A DNA stretch of 30,563 nt from a virus, in the IMG/VR virus record IMGVR_UViG_3300042465_002853, positions 1 to 30,563 of that record; one strand, 5' to 3'. Shown here in pieces: positions 17,708-23,700 of this stretch (positions are counted from its first letter, which is position 1; every line of letters starts with the position of its first letter). The notes under the pieces were generated by a model. That model did not search any database. It worked only from the letters and a program-made list of their open reading frames with translations, and was not told the origin of the DNA. Position numbers and translations under genes: made by a program.

Positions 17708-17736
17708 TTGACAACATGAGGGTCTTATGCTATGCT
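17708..17736 (+). promoter_or_regulatory. Possible plus-strand promoter
   Basis: The plus strand reads TTGACA, a 17-nt spacer and TATGCT, pointing into the repeat-rich gene-free region where no plus-strand gene exists. If active it would give a non-coding or antisense RNA. The -35 box and spacing are perfect, but the -10 box is only a partial match. Confidence 0.3.
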
Positions 17737-17958
17737 CGCTTAGATCACAAGACCTCGAAGGGTTTAAACAAGACCTCAGCACATTTATAAGGTATTCAAA
17801 GGATTAAAAGACCTTATTCTCAACAATAAGACCTTATTGATTCTCAATTAGATACACTTATTGAGAATGATTTAAAACACTAATATACATTTAAAAACAC
17901 ATTTATAATACATTTTTAACGTTTTTTAGGGTTATTTCATGTTTTTAGACAATAAAAA

Positions 17959-17982
17959 AGAGAGGGTAACCACTCCCTCTCT
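17959..17982 (-). terminator. Strong Rho-independent terminator
   Basis: The minus strand has AGAGAGGG, an 8-nt loop and CCCTCTCT followed by TTTTTATTG. It ends the five-gene run that begins at 19108 and separates it from the repeat-rich region. Confidence 0.85.
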
Positions 17983-18071
17983 CTATCAATCAACCACACT
18001 AACCCTTGAGAATTATCTACACTTTACAAGGTCACTTTTCATGTATCGAGTGGCTAACCTCTTCCACTGTA

Positions 18072-18197
18072 TTACTGATTAGTGGATGCGAATGACTCGA
18101 TTGAGTGTACTGCTCGGTTACCTAGATTTGCAAGTCCGTTGAATCCTACTGTTGCGAGGATGATACCAGTAACAACTCCAATCAGGAACTTAGTCAT
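18072..18197 (-). CDS. Tiny membrane or exported protein
   Basis: This gene encodes 41 residues, starting MTKFLIGVVTGIILATVGFN. The first 20 residues are a hydrophobic helix with a Gly-rich face, and the rest is a short polar tail (NRAVHSIESFASTNQ). It is probably an inner-membrane or periplasm-facing miniprotein; similar ones are frequent in cyanophages. The ATG overlaps the end of the upstream gene by 8 nt. It is the last gene before the terminator at 17959-17982. Confidence 0.7.
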   Translation of the reverse strand: MTKFLIGVVTGIILATVGFNGLANLGNRAVHSIESFASTNQ

Positions 18198-18420
18198 TAG
18201 ATTCTAGTGAACGAGTACAATACTGAAACCGAGTCCATTCTTCATCTGTAAAGTTATCAGATGCATATGGAATACCTACCACATATGCACAGAACTTGTT
18301 GACTGTTTCATTATTGGTTGGTGTTGCATTTGCGTTGGAGATGATAGCAACAGTGAGAATAATGAACTCAATTGCGAAACCTAGATGTAACCACTTTCGA
18401 TTGTTCTTAGTGACTTTCAT
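18190..18420 (-). CDS. Small exported or membrane-anchored protein
   Basis: This gene encodes 76 residues. A positively charged start (MKVTKNNRKWLH) is followed by a hydrophobic segment (about 12-28) and an ANA site near residue 32, as in a signal peptide or N-terminal anchor. The remaining 45 residues contain two Cys (FCAY and YCTR) that could form a disulfide outside the cytoplasm. The start overlaps the stop of the upstream membrane gene (ATGA). The function is unknown. Three consecutive membrane/export genes here suggest an envelope-directed cluster. Confidence 0.75.
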   Translation of the reverse strand: MKVTKNNRKWLHLGFAIEFIILTVAIISNANATPTNNETVNKFCAYVVGIPYASDNFTDEEWTRFQYCTRSLESND

Positions 18421-18602
18421 TTGGGTGAATAAAGACAGGAACTAATGCTACCAGGAGTTGCAATTATTTGCCCACCTTTTGCTATACACTGTGCTTCTAT
18501 TTGGGGATTGCGGAAGTGTAGAATTGTGAAAGAAATTGCAATGAGGATAATACCTACAACTGATGCAATCACTGTTGCTTCGATGTCAGTTTGTTTGATC
18601 AT
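18417..18602 (-). CDS. Small single-pass membrane protein
   Basis: This gene encodes 61 residues. After MIKQTDIEATVIAS comes a strong hydrophobic helix (about 11-31, VVGIILIAISFTIL). A short domain with two Cys (AQCIAKGG and SSCLYSPK) follows, again suggesting an oxidised extracytoplasmic tail. The start overlaps the upstream stop (ATGA) and the stop overlaps the next start (ATGA), so it belongs to a tightly coupled operon. Confidence 0.75.
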   Translation of the reverse strand: MIKQTDIEATVIASVVGIILIAISFTILHFRNPQIEAQCIAKGGQIIATPGSISSCLYSPK

Positions 18603-18781
18603 TTTGCGTTGTCGATTAGATCTTGTTCAATTTGATGAAGTGTTTGAACTGTCCAATTCTCAGGATTACCATAAGGTGCATACAGTTGACTATACCTAAG
18701 ACCATAAAGATCAGGATTTAGATCTTGCAACTTTTCTAGAGTTTCTGCAATCTTAACGCTGATTGTGTGTTGGTAAGTCAT
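18599..18781 (-). CDS. Small soluble protein of unknown function
   Basis: This gene encodes 60 residues, starting MTYQHTISVKIAETLEKLQD, with a Tyr-rich centre and a C-terminal amphipathic helix (TVQTLHQIEQDLIDN). No recognised motif or membrane segment is present. Its stop overlaps the start of the membrane gene (ATGA). It follows the 106-aa gene by 6 nt and is probably on the same transcript starting at element copy 2. Confidence 0.7.
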   Translation of the reverse strand: MTYQHTISVKIAETLEKLQDLNPDLYGLRYSQLYAPYGNPENWTVQTLHQIEQDLIDNAK

Positions 18782-18787
18782 AAGAGT

Positions 18788-19108
18788 TCAGTTCAGACGC
18801 ATACCAGAGAAGAAGGGAATTGGGGAACCTTGGAAGTTAAGGAACCACTGTCCTTTCTTTTGGAAGATGTATTCTTTGTCTACACCATGAGCAGCAAGAA
18901 TAGCATTCAGACGGGACTTAGTTGTAGGAGTCTGCCAACCTCCATCGAATAGTTGAACATAAGTGGGACCAATCTCGGCAATTAGATTGTTGTGCAGATA
19001 CACACGAGAAATATCATGACCACTGTAATATGCGACTTCAGTGTTATCTTGCTTCCAATCAGTAGAGTTACTGATTGCTTCATTCATCAGGGTTTCGATC
19101 TTACGCAT
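18788..19108 (-). CDS. Conserved-looking phage protein of unknown function
   Basis: This gene encodes 106 residues, starting MRKIETLMNEAISNSTDWKQ. It has a beta-strand block VYLHNNLIAEIG, the segment DGGWQTPTTKSRLNAILAA, and ends KKGQWFLNFQGSPIPFFSGM. This pattern of strands, a GW-x-T-x-TTKSRLNA helix and a WF strand occurs in many phage genomes, but I know no function for it. It is the first gene after hairpin element copy 2 with a 30-nt leader lacking a Shine-Dalgarno sequence. Confidence 0.8.
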   Translation of the reverse strand: MRKIETLMNEAISNSTDWKQDNTEVAYYSGHDISRVYLHNNLIAEIGPTYVQLFDGGWQTPTTKSRLNAILAAHGVDKEYIFQKKGQWFLNFQGSPIPFFSGMRLN

Positions 19109-19138
19109 GGTTGAAAGTTGAGTGGGTTTGGTGGTTAC

Positions 19139-19169
19139 ACTATAGGGACACTTTCAACGTCCCCCCTTT
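19139..19169 (-). repeat. Intergenic hairpin element, copy 2
   Basis: Same core as copy 1 with GTTG as the variable bases. The 3' flank TATAGTGTAACCACC is shared with copy 4. The 5' flank AACCAACACAAA is nearly the same as in copy 7. It separates the 67-aa gene from the 106-aa gene. Confidence 0.9.
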
Positions 19170-19176
19170 GTGTTGG

Positions 19177-19380
19177 TTAAACAGTTTGGTAGTATTCTCC
19201 GATGAATTTGATCATACCAATTAACTTCTCATGAATCTCTTGTAGATCCTCATCATATTCAACTTCGGCAATTTCGTTGAGATTGATTGTTCCGTTGGTA
19301 TGAATGGGAATGTAGAATAGTGTGCCCTCGGTGTCGATTGAGTATGCACAACCGTGACCTTCTGGAGTGTAGAGAATCAT
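19177..19380 (-). CDS. Small protein of unknown function
   Basis: This gene encodes 67 residues, starting MILYTPEGHGCAYSIDTEGT. It has a beta-rich first half and an acidic helical second half (EVEYDEDLQEIHEKLIGMIK). The start overlaps the stop of the 47-aa gene (ATGA). It is the last gene before element copy 2. No family can be named. Confidence 0.75.
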   Translation of the reverse strand: MILYTPEGHGCAYSIDTEGTLFYIPIHTNGTINLNEIAEVEYDEDLQEIHEKLIGMIKFIGEYYQTV

Positions 19381-19520
19381 TTTTCAGTGGGGATTGTTGG
19401 ACCTTGGACAGAACAGAACTCGGACAAATAATAGTCTAGAGTGACACCTTCAATCGCAGCATATTGACTATATTCTTCATGTTGTTCAGGTGTGAGAATA
19501 AAGAACTCAGTTTCAATCAT
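19377..19520 (-). CDS. Tiny protein of unknown function
   Basis: This gene encodes 47 residues, starting MIETEFFILTPEQHEEYSQY and ending VQGPTIPTEK. Both ends are coupled: its ATG overlaps the upstream stop (TAATG) and its stop overlaps the next ATG (ATGA). The clean double overlap and good codon content support a real gene. It is acidic, with one Cys and no motif. Confidence 0.75.
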   Translation of the reverse strand: MIETEFFILTPEQHEEYSQYAAIEGVTLDYYLSEFCSVQGPTIPTEK

Positions 19521-19717
19521 TAAGCAGCAATTACATCATAGGTCAGAGAGTTTACAGTATAACCCATGTTGTTGTAGATGACATAACCGAAATCATCAAC
19601 ATTAGGTATATCCCAAAGACATGATTTTGCTTCAGTGATGATAGCATTCATTTCGTCTTGAGTGAGATCTTCATCATCAAAATCAAACTCAATATCTGTT
19701 ACTTTGTAGTAATTCAT
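19520..19717 (-). CDS. Small acidic protein of unknown function
   Basis: This gene encodes 65 residues from the ATG at 19717 (MNYYKVTDIEFDFDDEDLTQ); a TTG three codons upstream is less likely. It is strongly acidic near the N-terminus, and the C-terminal half (DFGYVIYNNMGYTVNSLTYD) looks like beta strands. The stop overlaps the next gene (TAATG). Strongly acidic phage miniproteins are sometimes DNA mimics, but nothing here proves that. Confidence 0.7.
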   Translation of the reverse strand: MNYYKVTDIEFDFDDEDLTQDEMNAIITEAKSCLWDIPNVDDFGYVIYNNMGYTVNSLTYDVIAA

Positions 19718-19726
19718 AATTGTCAA

Positions 19727-19936
19727 TCAGTTACCGAAGAAAGCATCGAACTCGTCTGCAATCTGATCAATCAGTTCATCAGTTGCATCGAGATCAAAGA
19801 GACAGCAAACAAAATCTACACAATCATTCAGATCAGTGAGAGGTGCAGTATTGCACATAAACTCACACAGAGCAGGTGCGATGTCGGTTTGAAAGTTAAG
19901 GTCAGTGTTGGTCATCTTGTCTTGAGTGGTGTTCAT
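19727..19936 (-). CDS. Small acidic protein of unknown function
   Basis: This gene encodes 69 residues. The second half is very acidic and Cys-containing (DCVDFVCCLFDLDATDELID, then ADEFDAFFGN), with an amphipathic helical pattern. The ATG follows TATAGT of hairpin element copy 3 with no gap, leaving no room for a normal leader if TATAGT acts as a -10 box. An internal ATG at codon 8 is a possible alternative start. The function is unknown. Confidence 0.7.
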   Translation of the reverse strand: MNTTQDKMTNTDLNFQTDIAPALCEFMCNTAPLTDLNDCVDFVCCLFDLDATDELIDQIADEFDAFFGN

Positions 19937-19966
19937 ACTATAGGGACACTTTGCACGTCCCCCTTT
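19937..19966 (-). repeat. Intergenic hairpin element, copy 3
   Basis: The core carries GTGC as its variable bases and five rather than six G in the first run. The 5' flank TGATTGAAAA is shared with copies 4 and 8. The next ATG directly follows TATAGT. Confidence 0.9.
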
Positions 19967-19970
19967 TCAA

Positions 19971-20189
19971 TCACAAACCGTTGATAAAGTCTGCGAGTGC
20001 TTCATTGTACTCTGCTTGAGTGTTAAAAACACGACCATGAATGTTCAGAGGAAATTGTTTCTTAACGCCTGCATTTGCAACGACTTGGCAATCTGCTTCA
20101 TCATATCCCATCTCGATGAGGTTTGCAACGTAAGGGTTTTTGTGTGTCATTTCAGTAGTTGTAGAATAAGGATTTGGGAGGGAGATCAT
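19971..20189 (-). CDS. Small protein of unknown function
   Basis: This gene encodes up to 72 residues. The ATG at 20189 directly abuts the upstream stop (TGAATG), while a second ATG at codon 14 (MTHKNPYVANLIEMGYDEAD) may be the true start. YVANLIEMGYDEADCQVVAN resembles a UBA/CUE-like helical segment (hydrophobic-MGY-D/E-x), followed by VFNTQAEYNEALADFINGL. The function is unknown. It ends 7 nt before the G-run of element copy 3. Confidence 0.65.
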   Translation of the reverse strand: MISLPNPYSTTTEMTHKNPYVANLIEMGYDEADCQVVANAGVKKQFPLNIHGRVFNTQAEYNEALADFINGL

Positions 20190-20456
20190 TCAGCAGGCAC
20201 CCCACATAGGATTTGCGAGTTGTGGCAGAGTGTGAAAATCAGTGACCTGATAACCCATGTTGATTCGATCTTCACACTCACGAGTAAAATCTTTCTTGCT
20301 GATTACTTTCTTGCTCATCGTATCAGTGCCCTTGAAAGAAACAATCTTGAGCATATAATCAGGAGAAACATCTGCATCAAGTGATACTTTCACGGGGTAG
20401 TAATCAACAACCATGGAAGGTTGATCGTCGATTTGAGAGATTGCGGAGAGTTGCAT
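20190..20456 (-). CDS. Small protein of unknown function
   Basis: This gene encodes 88 residues, starting MQLSAISQIDDQPSMVVDYY. The first half is beta-rich (YPVKVSLDADVSPDYMLKIV), followed by a charged helix (SKKVISKKDFTRECEDRINM) and an unusual Cys-terminated end (QLANPMWGAC). It is the first gene after element copy 4, with a 19-nt leader lacking a Shine-Dalgarno sequence. No family is recognised. Confidence 0.75.
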   Translation of the reverse strand: MQLSAISQIDDQPSMVVDYYPVKVSLDADVSPDYMLKIVSFKGTDTMSKKVISKKDFTRECEDRINMGYQVTDFHTLPQLANPMWGAC

Positions 20457-20475
20457 TTCAGAGTTTGGTGGTTAC

Positions 20476-20506
20476 ACTATAGGGACACTTTGCACGTCCC
20501 CCCTTT
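20476..20506 (-). repeat. Intergenic hairpin element, copy 4
   Basis: The core carries GTGC as its variable bases. The 5' flank TAAGTGATTGAAA is identical to copy 8 and includes the stop codon of the upstream gene. The 3' flank TATAGTGTAACCACC is shared with copy 2. Confidence 0.9.
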
Positions 20507-20509
20507 CAA

Positions 20510-21112
20510 TCACTTAACCTGTGCTGATGCTTCCTCCCAGATCTTACGATAGATTGCATTAGAGTCGTGTTCAATTTCAACATCACAAACTGTTGTTGCA
20601 CCATCATAAATCATCGTCACATCTTCAGGTGCAACAGAGAAACTTAAACGTGCAGTGTTTGGTGTTACTTTCTTGCCATAAAACACCGCACTATCTACAA
20701 CAGCAATTCGAGCATAGTGAGGATCAATCAACACATAACAATCTGACTTTGATTGAAAAGAACTGGTGCCCTTTGCTTTCTTCTGAATATCCCACTGTTT
20801 GGTGTAAAAGAGTTTCTTTCCCGTCTTCTGTGGTTTCATACCACTGCACTGGGTTTTTGCATCGGGGAATATGTTACCATCAAACACATAATCAGGATCA
20901 TTTGCTCGACCCTTACTGTTTGCTCTCAGATTGATGTATTTGCTGATTTCTTCGAGAAATCCATACTCAATCCCTTCACCACGAGCAAAACAATCAATAC
21001 CAAAAGATGATGGATACTGAAGTGAAACAACCTTCGCAACTTTCATAAAGTCACGATACACTTCCTGTGGGATTTGTTGAAGTGCTGCAATAAACTGTTC
21101 GGTCTTAGTCAT
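20510..21112 (-). CDS. Protein of unknown function, 200 residues
   Basis: The protein starts MTKTEQFIAALQQIPQEVYR, a helical region, followed by a mixed alpha/beta body with DCYVLIDPHYARIAVVDSAV and DVTMIYDGATTVCDVEIEHD near the end. It has no recognised catalytic motif, transmembrane segment or signal. A good Shine-Dalgarno sequence (AGGAG) precedes the ATG at 21112, unlike most neighbours. It ends just before hairpin element copy 4. I considered a DNA-binding or nuclease fold but see no supporting residues. Confidence 0.8.
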   Translation of the reverse strand: MTKTEQFIAALQQIPQEVYRDFMKVAKVVSLQYPSSFGIDCFARGEGIEYGFLEEISKYINLRANSKGRANDPDYVFDGNIFPDAKTQCSGMKPQKTGKKLFYTKQWDIQKKAKGTSSFQSKSDCYVLIDPHYARIAVVDSAVFYGKKVTPNTARLSFSVAPEDVTMIYDGATTVCDVEIEHDSNAIYRKIWEEASAQVK

Positions 21113-21144
21113 TAGAATCTCCTCGTAAGGATAAGTGAATTGAA

Positions 21145-21288
21145 TTACTTGAAAACTGCGTTGACTCCTATCACCTTTGCTGTAGGATTGCGGGCGAGTG
21201 CTGTTTCCTTTGCATCCTGATAGTTTCGTGCCTCTACAGTCTCGGTGAAGACTTTGCCTGCAACATACAATTTAACTTCGCATTTCAT
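21145..21288 (-). CDS. Tiny protein of unknown function
   Basis: This gene encodes 47 residues from the ATG at 21288: MKCEVKLYVAGKVFTETVEA, then RNYQDAKETALARNPTAKVI. It is a beta-hairpin followed by a helix, a layout seen in many phage miniproteins (VKLYVAGK ... A..R.YQDAKETAL). The ATG overlaps the stop of the 31-aa gene (ATGA), which is why I chose it over a longer TTG-start frame. Confidence 0.75.
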   Translation of the reverse strand: MKCEVKLYVAGKVFTETVEARNYQDAKETALARNPTAKVIGVNAVFK

Positions 21289-21380
21289 GCTGCTAATGCT
21301 CCAGAAGGAATGGTAACGATTTCGGGCAGTTTGGTAACACAACCATCATAAGTTTCGACTTGAACTCGATAGTTTTTCAT
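21285..21380 (-). CDS. Tiny protein, 31 residues
   Basis: The peptide starts MKNYRVQVETYDGCVTKLPE and ends VTIPSGALAA. Both ends overlap neighbours by ATGA (with the 61-aa gene upstream and the 47-aa gene downstream), which strongly supports translation despite the small size. It is probably a small beta-rich peptide. No function is known. Confidence 0.6.
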   Translation of the reverse strand: MKNYRVQVETYDGCVTKLPEIVTIPSGALAA

Positions 21381-21562
21381 TTGAAATAGAATGAATGAAC
21401 GTCAGTTTCTTCGTTGTATTGAATAATGAAATCACCAATCTCTACATTATCACTTTCTTCCACAAGTTGAGCAAACTCAGTAACATTTGCAAATGGAAGT
21501 GAAGGAATAACGCAATCACCAAACTCATCAAAAGAGTTGATACAGTTGCCGATGAACTTCAT
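21377..21562 (-). CDS. Small acidic protein of unknown function
   Basis: This gene encodes 61 residues, MKFIGNCINSFDEFGDCVIP and an acidic end (ESDNVEIGDFIIQYNEETD). It follows the 81-aa gene by 2 nt and overlaps the 31-aa gene (ATGA). Two Cys lie in the first 17 residues. No recognised motif is present. Confidence 0.75.
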   Translation of the reverse strand: MKFIGNCINSFDEFGDCVIPSLPFANVTEFAQLVEESDNVEIGDFIIQYNEETDVHSFYFK

Positions 21563-21564
21563 AA

Positions 21565-21810
21565 TCAGTAGTGTGCCTCAGAGTAATCAAGTTGTGCAGA
21601 GTATTCTGCAATCAGATTGTAGCATTTGGTGCGAGTTTGATCATCAGCACCCTCCATAAAAGAGAGGCAATACTTCATCCGTTGCTCAGGATGTGCGTTG
21701 ATTCGATCAATCTCAGCACGTTGCTTTTCACGATAGGAGTTGTATGCGAACATCTCACGATCTTCGATGCTCATGGTGTGAAACTTGCGATTCATGGTAG
21801 TTGTGCTCAT
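21565..21810 (-). CDS. Small helical protein of unknown function
   Basis: This gene encodes 81 residues, starting MSTTTMNRKFHTMSIEDREM. It is mostly charged helices, with YNSYREKQRAEIDRINAHPE and a C-terminal LIAEYSAQLDYSEAHY. The ATG directly follows TATAGT of element copy 5. It leads a four-gene coupled run that ends with the 47-aa gene at 21145. The function is unknown. Confidence 0.75.
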   Translation of the reverse strand: MSTTTMNRKFHTMSIEDREMFAYNSYREKQRAEIDRINAHPEQRMKYCLSFMEGADDQTRTKCYNLIAEYSAQLDYSEAHY

Positions 21811-21840
21811 ACTATAGGGACACTTTCAACGTCCCCCCTT
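21811..21840 (-). repeat. Intergenic hairpin element, copy 5
   Basis: The core carries GTTG as its variable bases. The stop codon TAA of the GIY-YIG gene is fused directly to the G-run, and the next gene's ATG directly follows TATAGT, so the element fills the whole intergenic space. Confidence 0.9.
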
Positions 21841-22465
21841 ACTGATACCTAAACTTAAATCCTTTTGTATGTTCTCTTTTTCCTTTGCATATTTGACAAA
21901 TAGTTGATCTTGATAGATTATATTTTCTTGCAAATTCTGCGATATTAAAAATAACTTCTTCTTTACCATCTGGATGAGTAACAATATAACTTTTTGCTCT
22001 ATTTGTATTTCCAAATGGTCTATGTGGATTAGTATTTGCTTCTACTCGTTTTCTAATTAAATGTTCTGATTGTTTTCTTCCACGAAGTTGGGATGCTATC
22101 TTTTCGGTGTGTTCTAAAGTTCTTGGTGGTTTTGGTTTTCTTAATTTCTCTTTTGCCTCTTCACTCATGTTCCAAGTATTGCCCTTTTGTGATGGGGGTT
22201 TATTTCCACCCTCAGTCATATTATACTCTGCACCATATTTTTTTATGAACTCATCCTCCTTTTGTAAAGCATCGTCACCTTGATATATTTGCTCAACAAT
22301 AAAATTATCTGCTCCATACTTTCTTATGGCGTTATATATTTTTTGATTATTTCTTTTATATTTTGAGTTGTCAATATGTGTCTTAAATCGTTGCTCTATG
22401 GACAAAGATGTGAAACCAATATAACACTTATCGTTGATTGTATTTGTTATCTTATAGAGGAACAT
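21839..22465 (-). CDS. GIY-YIG homing endonuclease (Seg-like)
   Basis: This 208-residue protein has the GIY-YIG core at 4-20 (YKITNTINDKCYIGFTS), the catalytic Arg at R25 in IEQRFKTH, and the acidic catalytic residue E70 in LQKEDEFIKKYG. Short NUMOD3-like segments follow at about 99-142 (MSEEAKEKLRKPK; LRGRKQSEHLIRKR). A C-terminal helix-turn-helix of the NUMOD1/IENR1 type follows (FNIAEFARKYNLSRSTICQI, then CKG). It is probably an intact free-standing homing endonuclease inserted between the nucleotidyltransferase gene and element copy 5. A CATAAATA late promoter lies 20 nt before the ATG. Confidence 0.93.
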   Translation of the reverse strand: MFLYKITNTINDKCYIGFTSLSIEQRFKTHIDNSKYKRNNQKIYNAIRKYGADNFIVEQIYQGDDALQKEDEFIKKYGAEYNMTEGGNKPPSQKGNTWNMSEEAKEKLRKPKPPRTLEHTEKIASQLRGRKQSEHLIRKRVEANTNPHRPFGNTNRAKSYIVTHPDGKEEVIFNIAEFARKYNLSRSTICQICKGKREHTKGFKFRYQ

Positions 22466-22485
22466 CTGTATAAATCAATTTCAAC

Positions 22486-22493
22486 TATTTATG
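22486..22493 (-). promoter_or_regulatory. Late promoter before the GIY-YIG gene
   Basis: The minus strand reads CATAAATA, a match to NATAAATA, 20 nt before the ATG at 22465. Part of it can pair with ATTTAT farther down the leader (a 6-bp stem). Late timing is usual for T4 homing endonucleases. Confidence 0.55.
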
Positions 22494-22508
22494 CAAACTT
22501 CACTCTAC

Positions 22509-23405
22509 TTAAACCCACTCTTTAGGAAGTACAAAGTTTGCATGAGAGAATGTCTCACGATCAACTACCTTGAACATGCCAAACTCGTTGGTGATAACAT
22601 AACCCTCGTGGAAGGATTGCACACCGCAAAGTTCACATTCAATCTCATCTTCATCATGAATGAATAGGAACAAATCATCCTTGATAGACTTCACCAAACG
22701 CCAAAGTCTGATGAGGTTCTTATCACAATCACATTTTTCTGCAATTTCATCCTCATCAACGACCCTTTGCTCGCGGATGCAGGCATTTATCTCTTTTTTG
22801 ATTTGTGATGCCTTGCGATCAGACACAAACTCACATAGAGTGCTCATTTGCTTGGCAAACTTACACACATCTTCCAAATCCTCACGATAAGGACTCAGAG
22901 AGACCTCAGGTTGCACAAACAAGCAACAATCAGTGCTTTTCAGTTTGTACTGCAAAGGAGCAGCAGATACCTCACGCAGATCATCACCACCACTGTAGAT
23001 TGTGTGAGGTGCGATGATGAGATCTTGAGTGATTACCTGAGGGAACTTGTAAGTGATCGTGTTGGGACGATAAGTATCAGAACCCCCAGCACCAATAAAG
23101 TCACCTTGATAGATACGATTTGTGTGAGGAAGATGATCAAAGCACAGATGCAGAACATCCGCAACTTTACCCTCATGATTCGCATCAATTTCTTCATGAG
23201 AATGATTGATCTTGATCTTTACTTTGTTAAAGACGGATTTAGTGCCAACAAAGAACTTTCCGTTTGCAGGATTTCGACCCCAGACAATAGCAGGGGCACC
23301 GTCGATCTTGACGGAGATTGTAGAATCAGCAGAGAACCAATCAAGAACCGAAAGGTCGCCGTTGAGAATAGAATCCTCAGGATGTTCCAGGTGAGTGTTC
23401 TTCAT
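22509..23405 (-). CDS. KxDG nucleotidyltransferase (DNA/RNA ligase superfamily-like)
   Basis: This 298-residue protein starts MKNTHLEHPEDSILNGDLSV. Motif I, VKIDGAPAIVWG, puts the likely AMP/GMP-accepting lysine at K33. A motif III-like RIYQGDFIGAGG is at 98-108, motif IV is EGYVI (267-271), and a motif V-like FKVV follows (K279). The order and spacing fit the covalent nucleotidyltransferase fold of ligases and capping enzymes, without a separate OB domain. The substrate is unknown; RNA repair is one option. Two CxxC-type pairs (KCDCDK; ECELCG) are noted. The start is at 23405, directly after TATAGT of element copy 6. The in-frame extension to 23564 lies inside the upstream gene and the element. 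Confidence 0.7.
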   Translation of the reverse strand: MKNTHLEHPEDSILNGDLSVLDWFSADSTISVKIDGAPAIVWGRNPANGKFFVGTKSVFNKVKIKINHSHEEIDANHEGKVADVLHLCFDHLPHTNRIYQGDFIGAGGSDTYRPNTITYKFPQVITQDLIIAPHTIYSGGDDLREVSAAPLQYKLKSTDCCLFVQPEVSLSPYREDLEDVCKFAKQMSTLCEFVSDRKASQIKKEINACIREQRVVDEDEIAEKCDCDKNLIRLWRLVKSIKDDLFLFIHDEDEIECELCGVQSFHEGYVITNEFGMFKVVDRETFSHANFVLPKEWV

Positions 23406-23435
23406 ACTATAGGGACACTTTGGAAGTCCCCCCTT
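23406..23435 (-). repeat. Intergenic hairpin element, copy 6
   Basis: The core carries TTCC as its variable bases, the same as copy 1. The upstream 78-aa frame runs through the hairpin and stops at the TAG inside TATAGT, and the next ATG directly follows the hexamer. Confidence 0.9.
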
Positions 23436-23643
23436 GTTGTTTCTTGTGCTGTTGAATAAAATTGCGAGCAGAACTCTCAGTGCGGCAGACTTTGAGTTGC
23501 TCCCCATTATGAATGACCATAAGTTGGTTTCCAAAAGGTATCGCCGCATACTCACCTTTGCCAAGAATAAATCCCTCTTTCATTATACTTTCTAAAAAAT
23601 CGTGATTTTTGTTGCGGTGGATGACCCATAGGGTCTGTGACAT
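23407..23643 (-). CDS. Small protein whose 3' end lies in the hairpin element
   Basis: This gene encodes 78 residues, starting MSQTLWVIHRNKNHDFLESI, with FGNQLMVIHNGEQLKVCRTE in the middle. The last eight residues (GGTSKVSL) and the stop TAG are encoded by hairpin element copy 6. The sequence before the element ends in a basic Gln-rich helix (NFIQQHKKQQ). Either the element was inserted into the end of this gene, or the gene evolved to use the element's stop. A terminator lies 15 nt upstream of its ATG, so its promoter is unclear. The function is unknown. Confidence 0.7.
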   Translation of the reverse strand: MSQTLWVIHRNKNHDFLESIMKEGFILGKGEYAAIPFGNQLMVIHNGEQLKVCRTESSARNFIQQHKKQQGGTSKVSL

Positions 23644-23658
23644 AGAATTGCAGAAAAA

Positions 23659-23676
23659 TCAGGGTTTGACCCCTGA
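23659..23676 (-). terminator. Rho-independent terminator after the helicase
   Basis: The minus strand has TCAGGG, loop GTCAAA and CCCTGA, then TTTTTC. It lies 24 nt after the helicase stop codon. Confidence 0.7.
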
Positions 23677-23700
23677 CCAGCACTGGGTTCTCAGTGAGAC

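Larger units (their letters stand above)
17634..18071. other. Gene-free, AT-rich region with short direct and inverted repeats
   Basis: No gene is supported between the 57-aa and 41-aa genes. AAGACCT occurs at 17749, 17770, 17808 and 17828. A 10-nt form, GAGGTCTTGT on the minus strand, is repeated about 21 nt apart. CACATTTATAA occurs at 17780 and 17898. ACATTT recurs at 17887, 17899 and 17910, about one helical turn apart. Palindromes are CAATAAGACCTTATTG (17825-17840) and a 9-bp stem at about 17841-17869 (ATTCTCAAT/ATTGAGAAT). The composition is compatible with a replication origin or regulatory RNA, but neither is shown. Confidence 0.55.

Noticed and set aside
16174-18071. Possible tRNA genes in the gaps
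   Set aside because: No cloverleaf, T-loop consensus or CCA end was found on either strand by eye.
23406-23564. N-terminal extension of the nucleotidyltransferase to 351 residues
   Set aside because: The extension reads through hairpin element copy 6 and the 78-aa gene in another frame. The conserved-looking start is MKNTHLEHPEDS at 23405.
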